A stretch of DNA of 64,000 bases. It comes from Polyangiaceae bacterium. Its GTDB lineage: Bacteria; Myxococcota_A; Polyangia; Polyangiales; Polyangiaceae. The notes under the pieces were generated by a model. The model worked only from the letters and a program-made list of their open reading frames with translations. It was not told where the DNA came from and made no database searches. Positions 34,597-43,415 of the stretch are shown in pieces; position 1 is the first letter of the stretch; each line of letters starts with the position of its first letter. Where the stretch lies: positions 1-64,000 of the forward strand of contig JAICTZ010000018.1 in NCBI GenBank assembly GCA_025936115.1, given 5' to 3'. Position numbers and translations under genes: made by a program.

Positions 34597-35715
34597 TCAG
34601 GCGTGCGGACTCGAGAGCGCAGCACGGCGGACTCGTGCGCGCACTGGCACCTCGAAGAAGCGGTGCGCCAGCGTGGAGAGCGCCAGCACGACAGCCATGA
34701 ACGTGAGCAAAAAGGCAGGTTGCGCCGTCGGCAGGGCCGTGCCCGTCGCTTCCGCATACATCAGTACGCCCATCTGTACGGGGACGTGCAGGAGATAGAC
34801 GGAGTACGAGATATCACCGAGGAACGTGAAAGGACGCAACGAGAGCAGCCGCGCGAGCGGACGCACCTCGAGCGCTGCCACGAGCAACAGCGGGAAAACG
34901 CTGAAGCCGTAGTGAACCCCCGTGCGCACGCCATCGCCGCCGATGAAGACGTTCTGCCCGACCTTTTGGCTCATGGCGATGGCGGCCGCCAGGGCGACGA
35001 GCGCCGCCACGCCGAGCTTGCCGCCGAGCTTTCGCGCTGCCGTGCCGCGCAGGCCGAGGTAAATCAGCGAGCCGAGGAAAAAGCCGAAAAGACCCCGGCC
35101 CACGCTCGGATTGAGCAGAGGATAGTTGAGCGTCGACGTGTAGAGGACGAAGCTTGCGACGAAAGCGACGACGGCCGCGCTCGCGTAGCGCCCGCTCCGC
35201 CGCGCGAGCACGAAGAAGGCCGTGTAGGCGAACACCTCGACGGCAACGGACCACGAGGGAGCGTCGTAGGACCATCCCTCCTCGAACGCTCCGGCGTGCA
35301 AGAAGACGAGATTCAACGCGAAGTGATAGAGGTCTCGGTTCGGGTAGATGAGCGCCGCTTGGTCGTGCCAGAGGCGGTACCATTGGAGCAGCGCGGTCAC
35401 ACCGAGCCCTGCGAGATGGAGCGGATAGATGCGCGACAGGCGCAGCCAGAAAAAGCTGCGCGCCGACAGCGCCTGTTTCGCGATCGGCGCGAGGTAGCGG
35501 TGCGTCATCACGATGCCGCTCAAGAGGAAAAAGAAGTCCACGAGCAGCCAGCCGCGTGCGTAGACCCAGGCGAACGGCTGATAAGCGGCGAAGGGATAGA
35601 GCTTCGGGTCGCCGCCGAAATGGACGTAGTGGTAGACGAGGACGCCGAGCGCGGCCAGCCCGCGCAAGCCGTCGAGCTGGGTCACGCGCTCGCTGGCGCT
35701 CGACTCGCCGTTCAT
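34597..35715 (-). CDS. Acyltransferase family 3 (OafA/YrhL-like) membrane protein
   Basis: The 372-residue protein has about ten membrane helices. Family motifs are QLDGLRGLAALGVLVYHY (catalytic-type His near residue 29), FFFLLSGIVMTHRY, FFWLRLSRIYPLHLAGL and the C-terminal FLGDISYSVYLLHVPVQ. Members transfer acetyl or other acyl groups to surface or secreted sugars. It is the only minus-strand gene between the two halves of the guanidine locus and seems unrelated to it. It is divergent from the catabolic operon. Confidence 0.88.
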   Translation of the reverse strand: MNGESSASERVTQLDGLRGLAALGVLVYHYVHFGGDPKLYPFAAYQPFAWVYARGWLLVDFFFLLSGIVMTHRYLAPIAKQALSARSFFWLRLSRIYPLHLAGLGVTALLQWYRLWHDQAALIYPNRDLYHFALNLVFLHAGAFEEGWSYDAPSWSVAVEVFAYTAFFVLARRSGRYASAAVVAFVASFVLYTSTLNYPLLNPSVGRGLFGFFLGSLIYLGLRGTAARKLGGKLGVAALVALAAAIAMSQKVGQNVFIGGDGVRTGVHYGFSVFPLLLVAALEVRPLARLLSLRPFTFLGDISYSVYLLHVPVQMGVLMYAEATGTALPTAQPAFLLTFMAVVLALSTLAHRFFEVPVRARVRRAALSSPHA

Positions 35716-35742
35716 TCCAGGCGACCGTTAGCATCAGTGTGA

Positions 35743-35765
35743 GCGTTTCGAAAGCTCCGAAACGC
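35743..35765. promoter_or_regulatory. Inverted repeat between acyltransferase and guanidine operon
   Basis: GCGTTTCG (35743-35750) and CGAAACGC (35758-35765) are perfectly complementary around a 7-base spacer. The repeat lies 28 bp upstream of the acyltransferase start and 38 bp upstream of the riboswitch hairpins, in the shared promoter region. It is most likely a regulator binding site for one or both units. Confidence 0.5.
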
Positions 35766-35802
35766 CTGTGAAACATCGCTGCGGCTAGGGTCGGCAGTGC
35801 CT

Positions 35803-35920
35803 GACTGGGACGACCCGGTCCGAGCTCGCGGCTGAGTCCGGCGGCGGCTCGAACGGGCGAGCGCCGGGACGACCCGGCACCGATTCAGCGGCTCACCCTC
35901 GTGTGGGTGCGCTGCGGAGG
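35803..35920 (+). ncRNA. Guanidine-II (mini-ykkC) riboswitch candidate
   Basis: Two hairpins share the loop-closing sequence GGGACGACCC. Hairpin 1 (35803-35820) has a 7-bp stem GACUGGG/CCCGGUC; hairpin 2 (35863-35878) has a 6-bp stem GCCGGG/CCCGGC. Both loops are ACGA, fitting the ACGR loops that bind guanidinium and kiss in this class. The 42-base linker can itself fold: CGAGC (35821-35825) pairs GCTCG (35847-35851), with CGC (35827-35829) pairing GCG (35844-35846) inside. Downstream, CACCC (35894) can pair with GGGTG (35905) or with part of the ribosome binding site GGAGGTG (35916), offering a switch. The class turns translation on when guanidine binds. Neighbouring genes match this class. 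Confidence 0.85.
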
Positions 35921-35927
35921 TGTGTCG

Positions 35928-36668
35928 ATGTCGAACGTGACGAGGTCAGAAGAGCGGCGCCCGCTCTTCGCGGAGCAGCTCCGCGGGGGCCAGATGTGGT
36001 CGCGCGTGCTCAAGCGGGGCGAGATTTTGAAACTCACGGATCTCGAGGGAGGCGCCAGCGTGGCGGCGCTGTTCTTCAACGTGGATCAGCCGCTCGAGCG
36101 CTACAACATGCCCGACACGCTGAAGGCGCAGCACATCGCGCGGCTCACGCAGGGCAACGTGCTCTATTCCGACATGGGGCGCGTGCTCTGCTCCGTGATC
36201 GCCGACAGCGCCGGCTGGCACGACACCATCACGGGACATCAGCGCGCCGAAGGCTCGCGCGCCAAGTACGGCGAGGGCAGCTATCAGGCCCTGCGCAACG
36301 ACTTTTTTCGCAACACGCGCGACAATGTCCTGATCGAGCTCGGCAAGCACGGCCTCGGCAAGCGGGACCTGCACGCCAACGTGAACTTCTTCGTGAAGGT
36401 GGCGGCGGATCCCGACGGCGCGCTGAAATGGGAGCCCGTGACGCGCGCCGGGGCGTCCGTCGAGCTGCGCGCCGAGCTCAACGTGCTCGCGATTCTGTCG
36501 AACACGCCTCACCCGCTCGATCCCTCGCCGCGCTACGCACCGAAGCCCGTCGGGCTCGAGGTGTTTCGCGGCGCACCCGCCGGCGACGACGACGTGTGCC
36601 GGCACTCCTGCGCGGAAAACGAACGCGGTTTCGTGCTCACCGAGCGCGAGTTTTTGGGGATGGGTTGA
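35928..36668 (+). CDS. UAAP1-type DUF1989 protein, probable carboxyguanidine deiminase subunit
   Basis: The 246-residue protein is a DUF1989 member of the urea-amidolyase-associated type 1: LKLTDLEGGASVAALFFN, LERYNMPDTLKAQHIARL, LYSDMGRVLCSVIADSAGWHD and KRDLHANVNFFVKV. Work on guanidine users showed that the paired DUF1989 proteins (CgdA/CgdB) convert carboxyguanidine to allophanate, releasing ammonia. Cys, His and Asp/Glu residues in these segments can bind a metal. A strong GGAGG stands 7 bases before the ATG. It is first in the operon behind the riboswitch; the next gene starts 2 bp after its stop. Confidence 0.88.
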   Translation: MSNVTRSEERRPLFAEQLRGGQMWSRVLKRGEILKLTDLEGGASVAALFFNVDQPLERYNMPDTLKAQHIARLTQGNVLYSDMGRVLCSVIADSAGWHDTITGHQRAEGSRAKYGEGSYQALRNDFFRNTRDNVLIELGKHGLGKRDLHANVNFFVKVAADPDGALKWEPVTRAGASVELRAELNVLAILSNTPHPLDPSPRYAPKPVGLEVFRGAPAGDDDVCRHSCAENERGFVLTEREFLGMG

Positions 36669-36670
36669 AG

Positions 36671-37312
36671 ATGGCACTCAAAGAGAGCACGCGGGATGCA
36701 TCCCGCGCCACGTTCGATCAGGTCGTCGATTCGGGCGCGGGTTTCAGCAAGCGCATCGCGCGAGGGCAGGTGCTGCGCATCGTCGATCTCGAGGGTAACC
36801 AGGCGGTCGACACGCTTTTCTACGACGCGGACGAGCCGTCCGAGCGCTACAGCGCCGTCGATACCATTCGCGAGCAGGGCAACGTCTATCTCACGACGGG
36901 GACGCGCCTGCTTTCGACCGATGGCAACGTGCTGCTCACGATCGTGGCCGACACTTGCGGGCGGCACGACACGCTCGGCGGCGCTTGCGCGGCCGAGTCG
37001 AATCAGGTGCGCTACGCGATCGAGAAGAAGTACATGCATAGCTGCCGCGACACGTTCTTGCTCGAGATCCAGACGCGGCTCGATCGGCTCACGAAGCGCG
37101 ACATCACGCACAACATCAACTTCTTCATGAACGTGCCGGTGACGCCCGAGGGCGGCCTCACGTTCGAGGACGGCATCAGCGAGGCGGGCCGTTACGTCGA
37201 GCTCGAAGCCGAGCGCGACGTGATCGTCCTCATCTCCAATTGTCCGCAGCTCAACAATCCCTGCAACGGCTACGACCCCACGCCGATCCGCGTCCTAGTG
37301 TGGGACGCCTAA
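36671..37312 (+). CDS. UAAP2-type DUF1989 protein, probable carboxyguanidine deiminase partner
   Basis: The 213-residue protein matches the second subunit type: LRIVDLEGNQAVDTLFYDA, SERYSAVDTIREQGNVYLTTG, IVADTCGRHDTLGGACAAES, MHSCRDTFLLE, HNINFFMNVPVTPEGGLTFE and ISNCPQLNNPCNGYDPTPI. Cys and His of the DTCGRHD and NCPQLNNPCN segments are probable metal or active-site residues. It is homologous to its neighbour and presumably forms a heteromer with it. The gene follows by 2 bp with only a weak GAAG, so translation is probably coupled. Confidence 0.88.
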   Translation: MALKESTRDASRATFDQVVDSGAGFSKRIARGQVLRIVDLEGNQAVDTLFYDADEPSERYSAVDTIREQGNVYLTTGTRLLSTDGNVLLTIVADTCGRHDTLGGACAAESNQVRYAIEKKYMHSCRDTFLLEIQTRLDRLTKRDITHNINFFMNVPVTPEGGLTFEDGISEAGRYVELEAERDVIVLISNCPQLNNPCNGYDPTPIRVLVWDA

Positions 37313-37503
37313 CCCAAAAGCACGCAAATTCCGGACTACGCCCACGCCCTCGAAGTCTTGATCAGAACAGATCACGATCGTCCCATGAGACCTCGAGCCA
37401 CGTTAAACACTGGCGAACCCAGCGGGGCGTGCTGGCAAAGGCAAGTGTCGCCAAACGCTCAGGCAGCGCTCCGCACAAGACCCTAAAGGCAGATCGACGC
37501 CGC
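37313..37503 (+). other. 191-bp gap inside the guanidine operon
   Basis: All other junctions in this operon are overlapping or nearly so, but 191 bp separate the deiminase and carboxylase genes. I see no ACGR hairpin pair, no terminator with a T-run and no small gene. A weak stem TGGC/GCCA lies around 37431-37452. The gap may hold an internal promoter or a processing site. Confidence 0.35.
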
Positions 37504-40500
37504 ATGTTTACTAAAGTTCTCATAGCAAACCGCGCAGAGATCTCTTGCCGCATCGAACGCACCTTGCGGCGCATGGGCGTGCGCTCCGTCGCGGTGTACT
37601 CGGAGGCGGACCGGCACGCGCGTCACGTGCTCGAGGCCGATGAGGCGGTGTGCGTCGGCCCGCCTCCGGCCGCGCAGAGCTACCTGAACGTGCCGGCAAT
37701 CTTGGACGCGATTCGGCGCAGCGGCGCGCAAGCGGTGCACCCGGGCTACGGGTTTTTGAGCGAGAACGCCGCTTTTGCCGAGACGATCGAAGCGGAGGGC
37801 GTCGCGTTCTTGGGGCCGACGCCCCCGCAGATCCGAGGATTTGGGACCAAGCACGGCGCTCGCGCGATCGCGACTGAGCTCGGCGTGCCGCTCTTGCCAG
37901 GCACGGGGCTGCTCGCCGATGCGGGCGAGGCGAAGCTTCTGGCGGAGCGCATCGGCTTTCCGGTGATTTTGAAGAGCACGGCGGGCGGCGGCGGCATCGG
38001 CATGCAGCTCTGCCGCGACTCGGCGCGGCTCGCCGAGCAGTTCGAGTCGGTGCGGGCGCTCGCGCAGAAGAATTTTGGCGACGGCGGCGTGTTCCTCGAG
38101 CGTTACGTCGAGCGCGCGCGGCACGTGGAGGTGCAGATCTTCGGCGACGGACGCGGGCGCGTCGTGGCGCTCGGCGAGCGCGATTGCTCAGCGCAGCGCC
38201 GGCACCAAAAGGTGATCGAGGAGACGCCCGCGCCGCGCTTGCGCCCCGCCGTGCGCGAAGCGTTGCTCGCCGCGGCCGTGAAGCTCGGGGCCGCCGTCGG
38301 TTATCGCTCGGCCGGCACGGTCGAGTTCGTGTACGACGACGCTTCCGAGCGGTTTTATTTTCTCGAGGTGAACACGCGGCTGCAGGTCGAGCACCCCGTG
38401 ACGGAAGCCGTGACGGGGCTCGATCTCGTGGAGTGGATGATCCGCGTGGGCGCGGGTGAGGGGCTGCCCGCGGACGTGCCCGAGCCGAGCGGCCATGCCA
38501 TCGAAGTGCGACTCTATGCCGAGGATCCCGCGCGTGGATTTCGGCCGAGCGCGGGCCTCGTGACGGAAGCCGTCTTTCCGGACGCTGCGCGCGTCGACGG
38601 CTGGGTGGAACGGGGCAGCACCGTGCCGGCGTTCTATGACCCGATGGTCGCCAAAATCATCACCTACGGCCAGACCCGAGACGAGGCGCTCGGCAAACTC
38701 GCGGTCGCGCTCGACCAAACACGCATCGGCGGCATCGAGACGAATCTCGAGTACCTCCGCGCGCTCGTGCGCGACGCGAGCGTCACGCGCGGTGAGGTCA
38801 CGACTTCCACGCTCGGCGCGTTCACGTTCGAGACTCGCACGCTCGAGGTGCTCGCGCCGGGCACGCTCACGACGGTGCAGGACTATCCGGGCCGGCTCGG
38901 CTACTGGGACATCGGCGTGCCGCCGTCCGGCCCGATGGACAGCTTGAGCTTCCGGCTCGCCAATCGCGCCGTCGGCAATCCCGAGGGCGCGCCGGCGCTC
39001 GAGCTCACCGTCTCGGGCCCGACGCTCAAATTCGCGTGCGACGCCACGATCGCGCTCGCCGGTGCGCAGATGACGGCAACGCTCGACGGCGAGCCCGTCG
39101 CGTATCACCGGCCCGTCGGCGTGCGCGCGGGACAAACGCTTGCGATCGGCAGCGTCAAAGGACCGGGCTGCCGCGCCTATCTGGCGGTGCGTTTCGGTTT
39201 CGACGTGCCGGAGTACCTCGGCAGCCGTTCGACGTTCACGCTCGGCGGCTTCGGCGGACACGGCGGGCGCGCCCTGCGCAAAGGCGACGTGCTGCACGTC
39301 GGGGCGCCCGTCGTGCTCACGGACGAGCCGCGCGCCCTCGACGCCACGCTCGTGCCGGAGCTCAGCGACGAGTGGACGCTCGGCGTCGTGTACGGGCCGC
39401 ACGGCGCCCCTGACTTTTTCACGCCCAACGACATCCGCACGTTCTTCGAAACGCCGTGGGAAGTTCACTACAACTCCGCGCGCACGGGCGTGAGACTCGT
39501 GGGCCCGAAGCCCGAGTGGGCGCGCTCCGACGGCGGCGAGGCGGGCCTGCACCCCTCGAACATTCATGACAACGCGTACGCCGTCGGTACCGTGGACTTC
39601 ACGGGCGACATGCCGATCATCCTCGGCCCCGACGGACCGAGTCTCGGCGGCTTCGTGTGCCCGGCGACGGTCGCGCACGCCGAGCTCTGGAAGCTCGGGC
39701 AGCTGAAACCGGGCGCGCGCGTGCGCTTTTTGCCATTCGGGATCGAGGAAGCCGTTGGGCTCGACGCGGTTGTGTCGGAGGCGGTTACGGCGCGCTCGTC
39801 GCTCCCGCGCCGGCCGCTCGCGCGAAAACAGCCGCAAAATGCCGTGCTGCGCGAGCTCCCGGCCGACGGCGAGCGGCCGCGCGTCGTGTACCGGCCCTCG
39901 GGGGATCGCTACTTGCTCGTCGAGTACGGGCCGCTCGTGCTCGAGCTTTCGCTGCGCTTTCGCGTGCACGCGCTGTGGGAGTGGCTCGGCCGCGAGCGCA
40001 TCGACGGCATCATCGACGTGACGCCCGGGATCCGCTCGCTTCAGGTGCACTACGACGCGACGCGGCTGCCCCTCACACGCTTGCTCGAGGTGCTCGAGCG
40101 CGCCGAGACGGAGCTGCCCGGCGTCGACGCCATGCGCGTGCCGACCCGCATCGTCAAGATGCCGCTCTCGTGGGACGATCCGCAGACGCAGCTCGCCATC
40201 GAGAAATACATGCAGAGCGTGCGGCGGGACGCGCCCTGGACGCCCAGTAATCTCGAGTTCATTCGCCGCATCAACGGTCTCGACGACATCGAAGCCGTCA
40301 AGCGCGTCGTGTTCGACGCGAGCTATCTCGTGCTCGGTCTGGGCGACGTGTACCTCGGTGCGCCCGTCGCCACGCCGCTCGATCCCCGGCACCGGCTCGT
40401 CACGACCAAGTACAACCCTGCGCGCACCTGGACGCCCGAAAACGCGGTGGGCATCGGCGGCGCGTACCTGTGCATCTACGGCATGGAGGGACCGGGCGGT

Positions 40501-41094
40501 TATCAGTTCGTCGGGCGCACCCTGCAGGTTTACAACCGCTTCCGCGAAACGACGGCGTTCACGCGCGGCAAGCCGTGGCTTTTGCGCTTTTTCGATCAGA
40601 TCCGCTTCTTCCCCGTGGGCGCCGAGGAGCTGCTCGAGATGCGCGAAGCATTTCCGCACGGACGCTACGAGCTCGAGATCGGCGAGCAGTCGTTCGGGCT
40701 CGCGGACTACCAACGCTTTCTCGCGGCGGAAGCGCCGAGCATCGCGGCGTTCAAGGCCACGCAGCAAGCGGCGTTCGAGGCCGAGCGGCAGCGCTGGGCC
40801 GAGCAGGGCGCGGTCGTGCCCGAAGCCGAGGCGACGGACACGAGCACCGGTGCGAACGCGCACGCCGGCGCCGAGATCGTCGAAAGTCACGTGCACGGCA
40901 GCGTGTGGCAGCTGCGCGCGCCGGTCGGTAAGCGGGTGCAGCGCGGCGAGGTGTTACTCGTGCTCGAATCGATGAAAATGGAGATCGCGATCGAGGCACC
41001 GGCAGCCGGCGTCGTGCTCGAGCTCTTGGTCGTCGAAGGGCGCGCCGTCGCGCCGGGGCAGCCGCTCGTGGCGCTGCGCACGGGGGACGCATGA
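37504..41094 (+). CDS. Biotin-dependent urea/guanidine carboxylase
   Basis: The 1196-residue protein has the full urea-carboxylase layout. Biotin carboxylase spans residues 1-450 (MFTKVLIANRAEISCRI, KSTAGGGGIGMQ, VEVQIFGDG, EVNTRLQVEHPVTE). Carboxyltransferase halves follow: AHS2 about 455-770 (GTLTTVQDYPGRLGYWDIG, PSGPMDSLSFRLAN) and AHS1 about 800-1010. The C-terminal biotin carrier domain has the site LESMKMEI (Lys1158). It uses ATP and bicarbonate. Given the riboswitch and DUF1989 partners, guanidine is the more likely substrate than urea; sequence alone does not settle this. The ATG start is clear; the stop overlaps the hydrolase start (ATGA). Confidence 0.93.
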   Translation: MFTKVLIANRAEISCRIERTLRRMGVRSVAVYSEADRHARHVLEADEAVCVGPPPAAQSYLNVPAILDAIRRSGAQAVHPGYGFLSENAAFAETIEAEGVAFLGPTPPQIRGFGTKHGARAIATELGVPLLPGTGLLADAGEAKLLAERIGFPVILKSTAGGGGIGMQLCRDSARLAEQFESVRALAQKNFGDGGVFLERYVERARHVEVQIFGDGRGRVVALGERDCSAQRRHQKVIEETPAPRLRPAVREALLAAAVKLGAAVGYRSAGTVEFVYDDASERFYFLEVNTRLQVEHPVTEAVTGLDLVEWMIRVGAGEGLPADVPEPSGHAIEVRLYAEDPARGFRPSAGLVTEAVFPDAARVDGWVERGSTVPAFYDPMVAKIITYGQTRDEALGKLAVALDQTRIGGIETNLEYLRALVRDASVTRGEVTTSTLGAFTFETRTLEVLAPGTLTTVQDYPGRLGYWDIGVPPSGPMDSLSFRLANRAVGNPEGAPALELTVSGPTLKFACDATIALAGAQMTATLDGEPVAYHRPVGVRAGQTLAIGSVKGPGCRAYLAVRFGFDVPEYLGSRSTFTLGGFGGHGGRALRKGDVLHVGAPVVLTDEPRALDATLVPELSDEWTLGVVYGPHGAPDFFTPNDIRTFFETPWEVHYNSARTGVRLVGPKPEWARSDGGEAGLHPSNIHDNAYAVGTVDFTGDMPIILGPDGPSLGGFVCPATVAHAELWKLGQLKPGARVRFLPFGIEEAVGLDAVVSEAVTARSSLPRRPLARKQPQNAVLRELPADGERPRVVYRPSGDRYLLVEYGPLVLELSLRFRVHALWEWLGRERIDGIIDVTPGIRSLQVHYDATRLPLTRLLEVLERAETELPGVDAMRVPTRIVKMPLSWDDPQTQLAIEKYMQSVRRDAPWTPSNLEFIRRINGLDDIEAVKRVVFDASYLVLGLGDVYLGAPVATPLDPRHRLVTTKYNPARTWTPENAVGIGGAYLCIYGMEGPGGYQFVGRTLQVYNRFRETTAFTRGKPWLLRFFDQIRFFPVGAEELLEMREAFPHGRYELEIGEQSFGLADYQRFLAAEAPSIAAFKATQQAAFEAERQRWAEQGAVVPEAEATDTSTGANAHAGAEIVESHVHGSVWQLRAPVGKRVQRGEVLLVLESMKMEIAIEAPAAGVVLELLVVEGRAVAPGQPLVALRTGDA

Positions 41095-42878
41095 AGAGCG
41101 TGCCTTCACTCGAGCTTGCGTCGCTCGCGGCGGGGTATGCTGCCGGAACGCTCGATCCCCGCGCGGTCCTCGAGTTCGCCTACGCGGCGCTCGAGAAACG
41201 CGACGCGCGGCCGATTTGGATCGAGATCGTGCCAAAAGCCGACGCATTCGCCCTGCTCGAGCACGCGCTCGAGCGACGCGCGCGCGGCGAGGCGTTGCCG
41301 CTCTTCGGCGTGCCGTTTGCCGTCAAGGACAACATCGATCTCAAAGGCTTACCGACCACGGCCGGCTGCCCCGCGTTCGCGCGCGCGCCGAGCGAGCACG
41401 CCGTCGCGGTGGCGCGACTCGTCGAGGCCGGCGCGATTCCGCTCGGCAAGACCAATCTCGATCAATTCGCGACTGGGCTCGTGGGGACGCGCTCGCCGTA
41501 CGGCGTGTGCAGCTCGGCTTTCGACGAGCGCTACGTGTCGGGCGGCTCGAGCTCCGGCTCAGCGCTCGCCGTGGCGCACGGCATGGTGAGCTTTGCGCTC
41601 GGCACCGACACGGCGGGGTCGGGGCGTGTTCCGGCGGCGTTCAATAACCTGGTTGGCTGGAAGCCGACGCGCGGTCTCGTCAGCACGCGCGGAGTCGTGC
41701 CGGCTTGCCGCTCGCTCGATTGCATCTCCGTCTTCGCCGCGAGCGTCCCCGATGCCGCGCGCGTCATGGCGGTGCTCACGGCATTCGATCCGCTCGACCC
41801 ATTTTCGCGGCGTGCGGCGGCGTCCAAGTCCGTCGTGGCGACGCTGGGTGTGCCCTCGGAGCTCGAGTTTTTCGGCGACACGGCGTACGAGCAGCTGTTC
41901 GCGGACGCCGTGCTGCGTGCGCGCTCGCTCGGTGTGCGGGTCGTGACGGTCGAGCTCGAGCCGTTCCTCGCGGCCGCGCGTTTGCTCTATGGCGGACCGT
42001 GGGTTGCCGAGCGCTATGCTGCCGTCGGTGAGTTCATCGACGCGCACCCGGGCGACGTACACCCGGTCGTGCGTGAGATCGTGCAAGGTGGGCGTGGGGT
42101 GTCGGCCGCCGACGCCTTTCGGGGCATGTATCGCCTGGCCGAGCTCAAGCGCGCCGCGGAGCGAACCTTCGAGGAAATCGACGCGCTGCTGCTGCCGACG
42201 GCACCGACGCACCCCACCGTCGACGCGACGCTCGCCGATCCGATCGACGTCAACTCGCGGGTGGGCCGCTACACGAATTTCGTGAATCTGCTCGACCTTT
42301 CGGCGCTCGCCGTCCCGGCGGGCTTCACGCCCGAGCGGCGGCCGTTCGGTGTGACGCTCGTCGGCCCCGCCTTTGCCGACGACGCCCTCGCGCGGCTCGG
42401 CTACTCCCTGCACCGCGCCGCCGGCGCAACGTTCGGCGCGACCGGTGCGCCGCTCGCGGATGCGCCGCTCGGGCGGACACTCCCGCACGACGAGATCTCG
42501 TTGGCGGTCGTCGGCGCTCACCTACAGGGCCAACCGCTGAACCACCAACTTACGAGCCGTGGCGCGACGCTCGTTCGTGCCCTCCGTTCAGCCAACGATT
42601 ACCGTCTCTACGCTTTGAGCGGAGTGACGCCGCCCAAACCGGGGCTCGTGCGTACGCCCGGTTTCGCTGGCCCGGGCATCGAGCTCGAGGTGTGGTCGCT
42701 CACCGCGGCCGCGTTCGGCTCGTTCGTGGCGGAGGTGCCGGGACCGATGGTGATCGGCAGCGTCGAGCTCGAAGACGGCACGCGGGTGAAGGGATTTTTG
42801 TGCGAGCCCTCGGCGCTCGAAGGGAGCGCCGAGATCACGACGTTCGGCGGCTGGCGCGCTTATTTGGCGTCACGCTGA
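41091..42878 (+). CDS. atzF: Allophanate hydrolase
   Basis: The 595-residue protein has an N-terminal amidase-signature domain with catalytic Lys79 (FAVKDNIDL), Ser153 in SGGSSSGSA and nucleophile Ser177 in DTAGSGRVPA. The C-terminal domain (about 470-595: LAVVGAHLQGQPLNHQL, YRLYALSGVTPPKPGLVR, VEVPGPMVIGSVELEDG-like region) is specific to allophanate hydrolases. It splits allophanate to ammonia and CO2, the last step after carboxylation and deimination of guanidine. The ATG overlaps the carboxylase stop as ATGA. It ends 10 bp from the convergent rhodanese gene. Confidence 0.94.
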   Translation: MKSVPSLELASLAAGYAAGTLDPRAVLEFAYAALEKRDARPIWIEIVPKADAFALLEHALERRARGEALPLFGVPFAVKDNIDLKGLPTTAGCPAFARAPSEHAVAVARLVEAGAIPLGKTNLDQFATGLVGTRSPYGVCSSAFDERYVSGGSSSGSALAVAHGMVSFALGTDTAGSGRVPAAFNNLVGWKPTRGLVSTRGVVPACRSLDCISVFAASVPDAARVMAVLTAFDPLDPFSRRAAASKSVVATLGVPSELEFFGDTAYEQLFADAVLRARSLGVRVVTVELEPFLAAARLLYGGPWVAERYAAVGEFIDAHPGDVHPVVREIVQGGRGVSAADAFRGMYRLAELKRAAERTFEEIDALLLPTAPTHPTVDATLADPIDVNSRVGRYTNFVNLLDLSALAVPAGFTPERRPFGVTLVGPAFADDALARLGYSLHRAAGATFGATGAPLADAPLGRTLPHDEISLAVVGAHLQGQPLNHQLTSRGATLVRALRSANDYRLYALSGVTPPKPGLVRTPGFAGPGIELEVWSLTAAAFGSFVAEVPGPMVIGSVELEDGTRVKGFLCEPSALEGSAEITTFGGWRAYLASR

Positions 42879-42888
42879 GCGAGCGCGC

Positions 42889-43329
42889 TCAGCTGCGGGG
42901 CATTTCCGTCGCCTTGCCGGCGTCTTTCCAGCCCTTGATGCCGGCGCGCATGACGCTCACGTCGGCGTAGCCCGCCTGTGCGGCGCGCTTGGCCGCGCTG
43001 TCGGACGCTCGGCACATGGTACCGCCACAGTAAAACACGAGCTTCGTGTCCTTCGCGGGCGGGAGCTCGCTGAGCGCGTAGTCGTGAGAGCTCGTGAGCA
43101 GCACCGCGCCGGGGACGACGCCCATCTTTTCGCGCGTTTCGCTGTTGTTGGCGTCCACGACAGTGGCCGTCTTTGCTTGGACGAGCCCCGCGACCTCGGG
43201 GACGGACAGCTCCTTGACGGGGGTCGTTGCCGTGGCGGACTCGCCGCTCGCGGCGCTGTCCTTCTGGGTGGAGTGACAAGCTGCGAGGGTGAGGCCGAGG
43301 GCGAGCGCGATACCAATCCGAGAGTACAT
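42889..43329 (-). CDS. Rhodanese-domain lipoprotein
   Basis: The 146-residue product has a lipoprotein signal (GLTLAACHS) and a single rhodanese domain from about residue 38. The active-site loop is FYCGGTMCRASDSA, with the catalytic Cys first and a seven-residue loop suited to sulfur transfer. TVVDANNSETREKMGVVPGAV is the usual CH2A-like segment. It would act on the periplasmic or outer-membrane side, possibly as a sulfurtransferase or redox protein. It is a single gene, divergent from the TonB-C membrane protein. Confidence 0.85.
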   Translation of the reverse strand: MYSRIGIALALGLTLAACHSTQKDSAASGESATATTPVKELSVPEVAGLVQAKTATVVDANNSETREKMGVVPGAVLLTSSHDYALSELPPAKDTKLVFYCGGTMCRASDSAAKRAAQAGYADVSVMRAGIKGWKDAGKATEMPRS

Positions 43330-43415
43330 GGCTTTTCTCCTGCTTCCGGCCGAAGACTAGCACCAGGCAAACTTGCCGGCCGCGCCCGGGCGGGGTAATT
43401 CAAGGGTCAGGCGGT

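Noticed and set aside
38188..40896. A 902-codon open frame on the minus strand opposite the carboxylase gene
   Set aside because: It is a high-GC shadow: Arg/Ala/Glu-rich, no family motifs, and the plus strand encodes an unmistakable biotin-dependent carboxylase.
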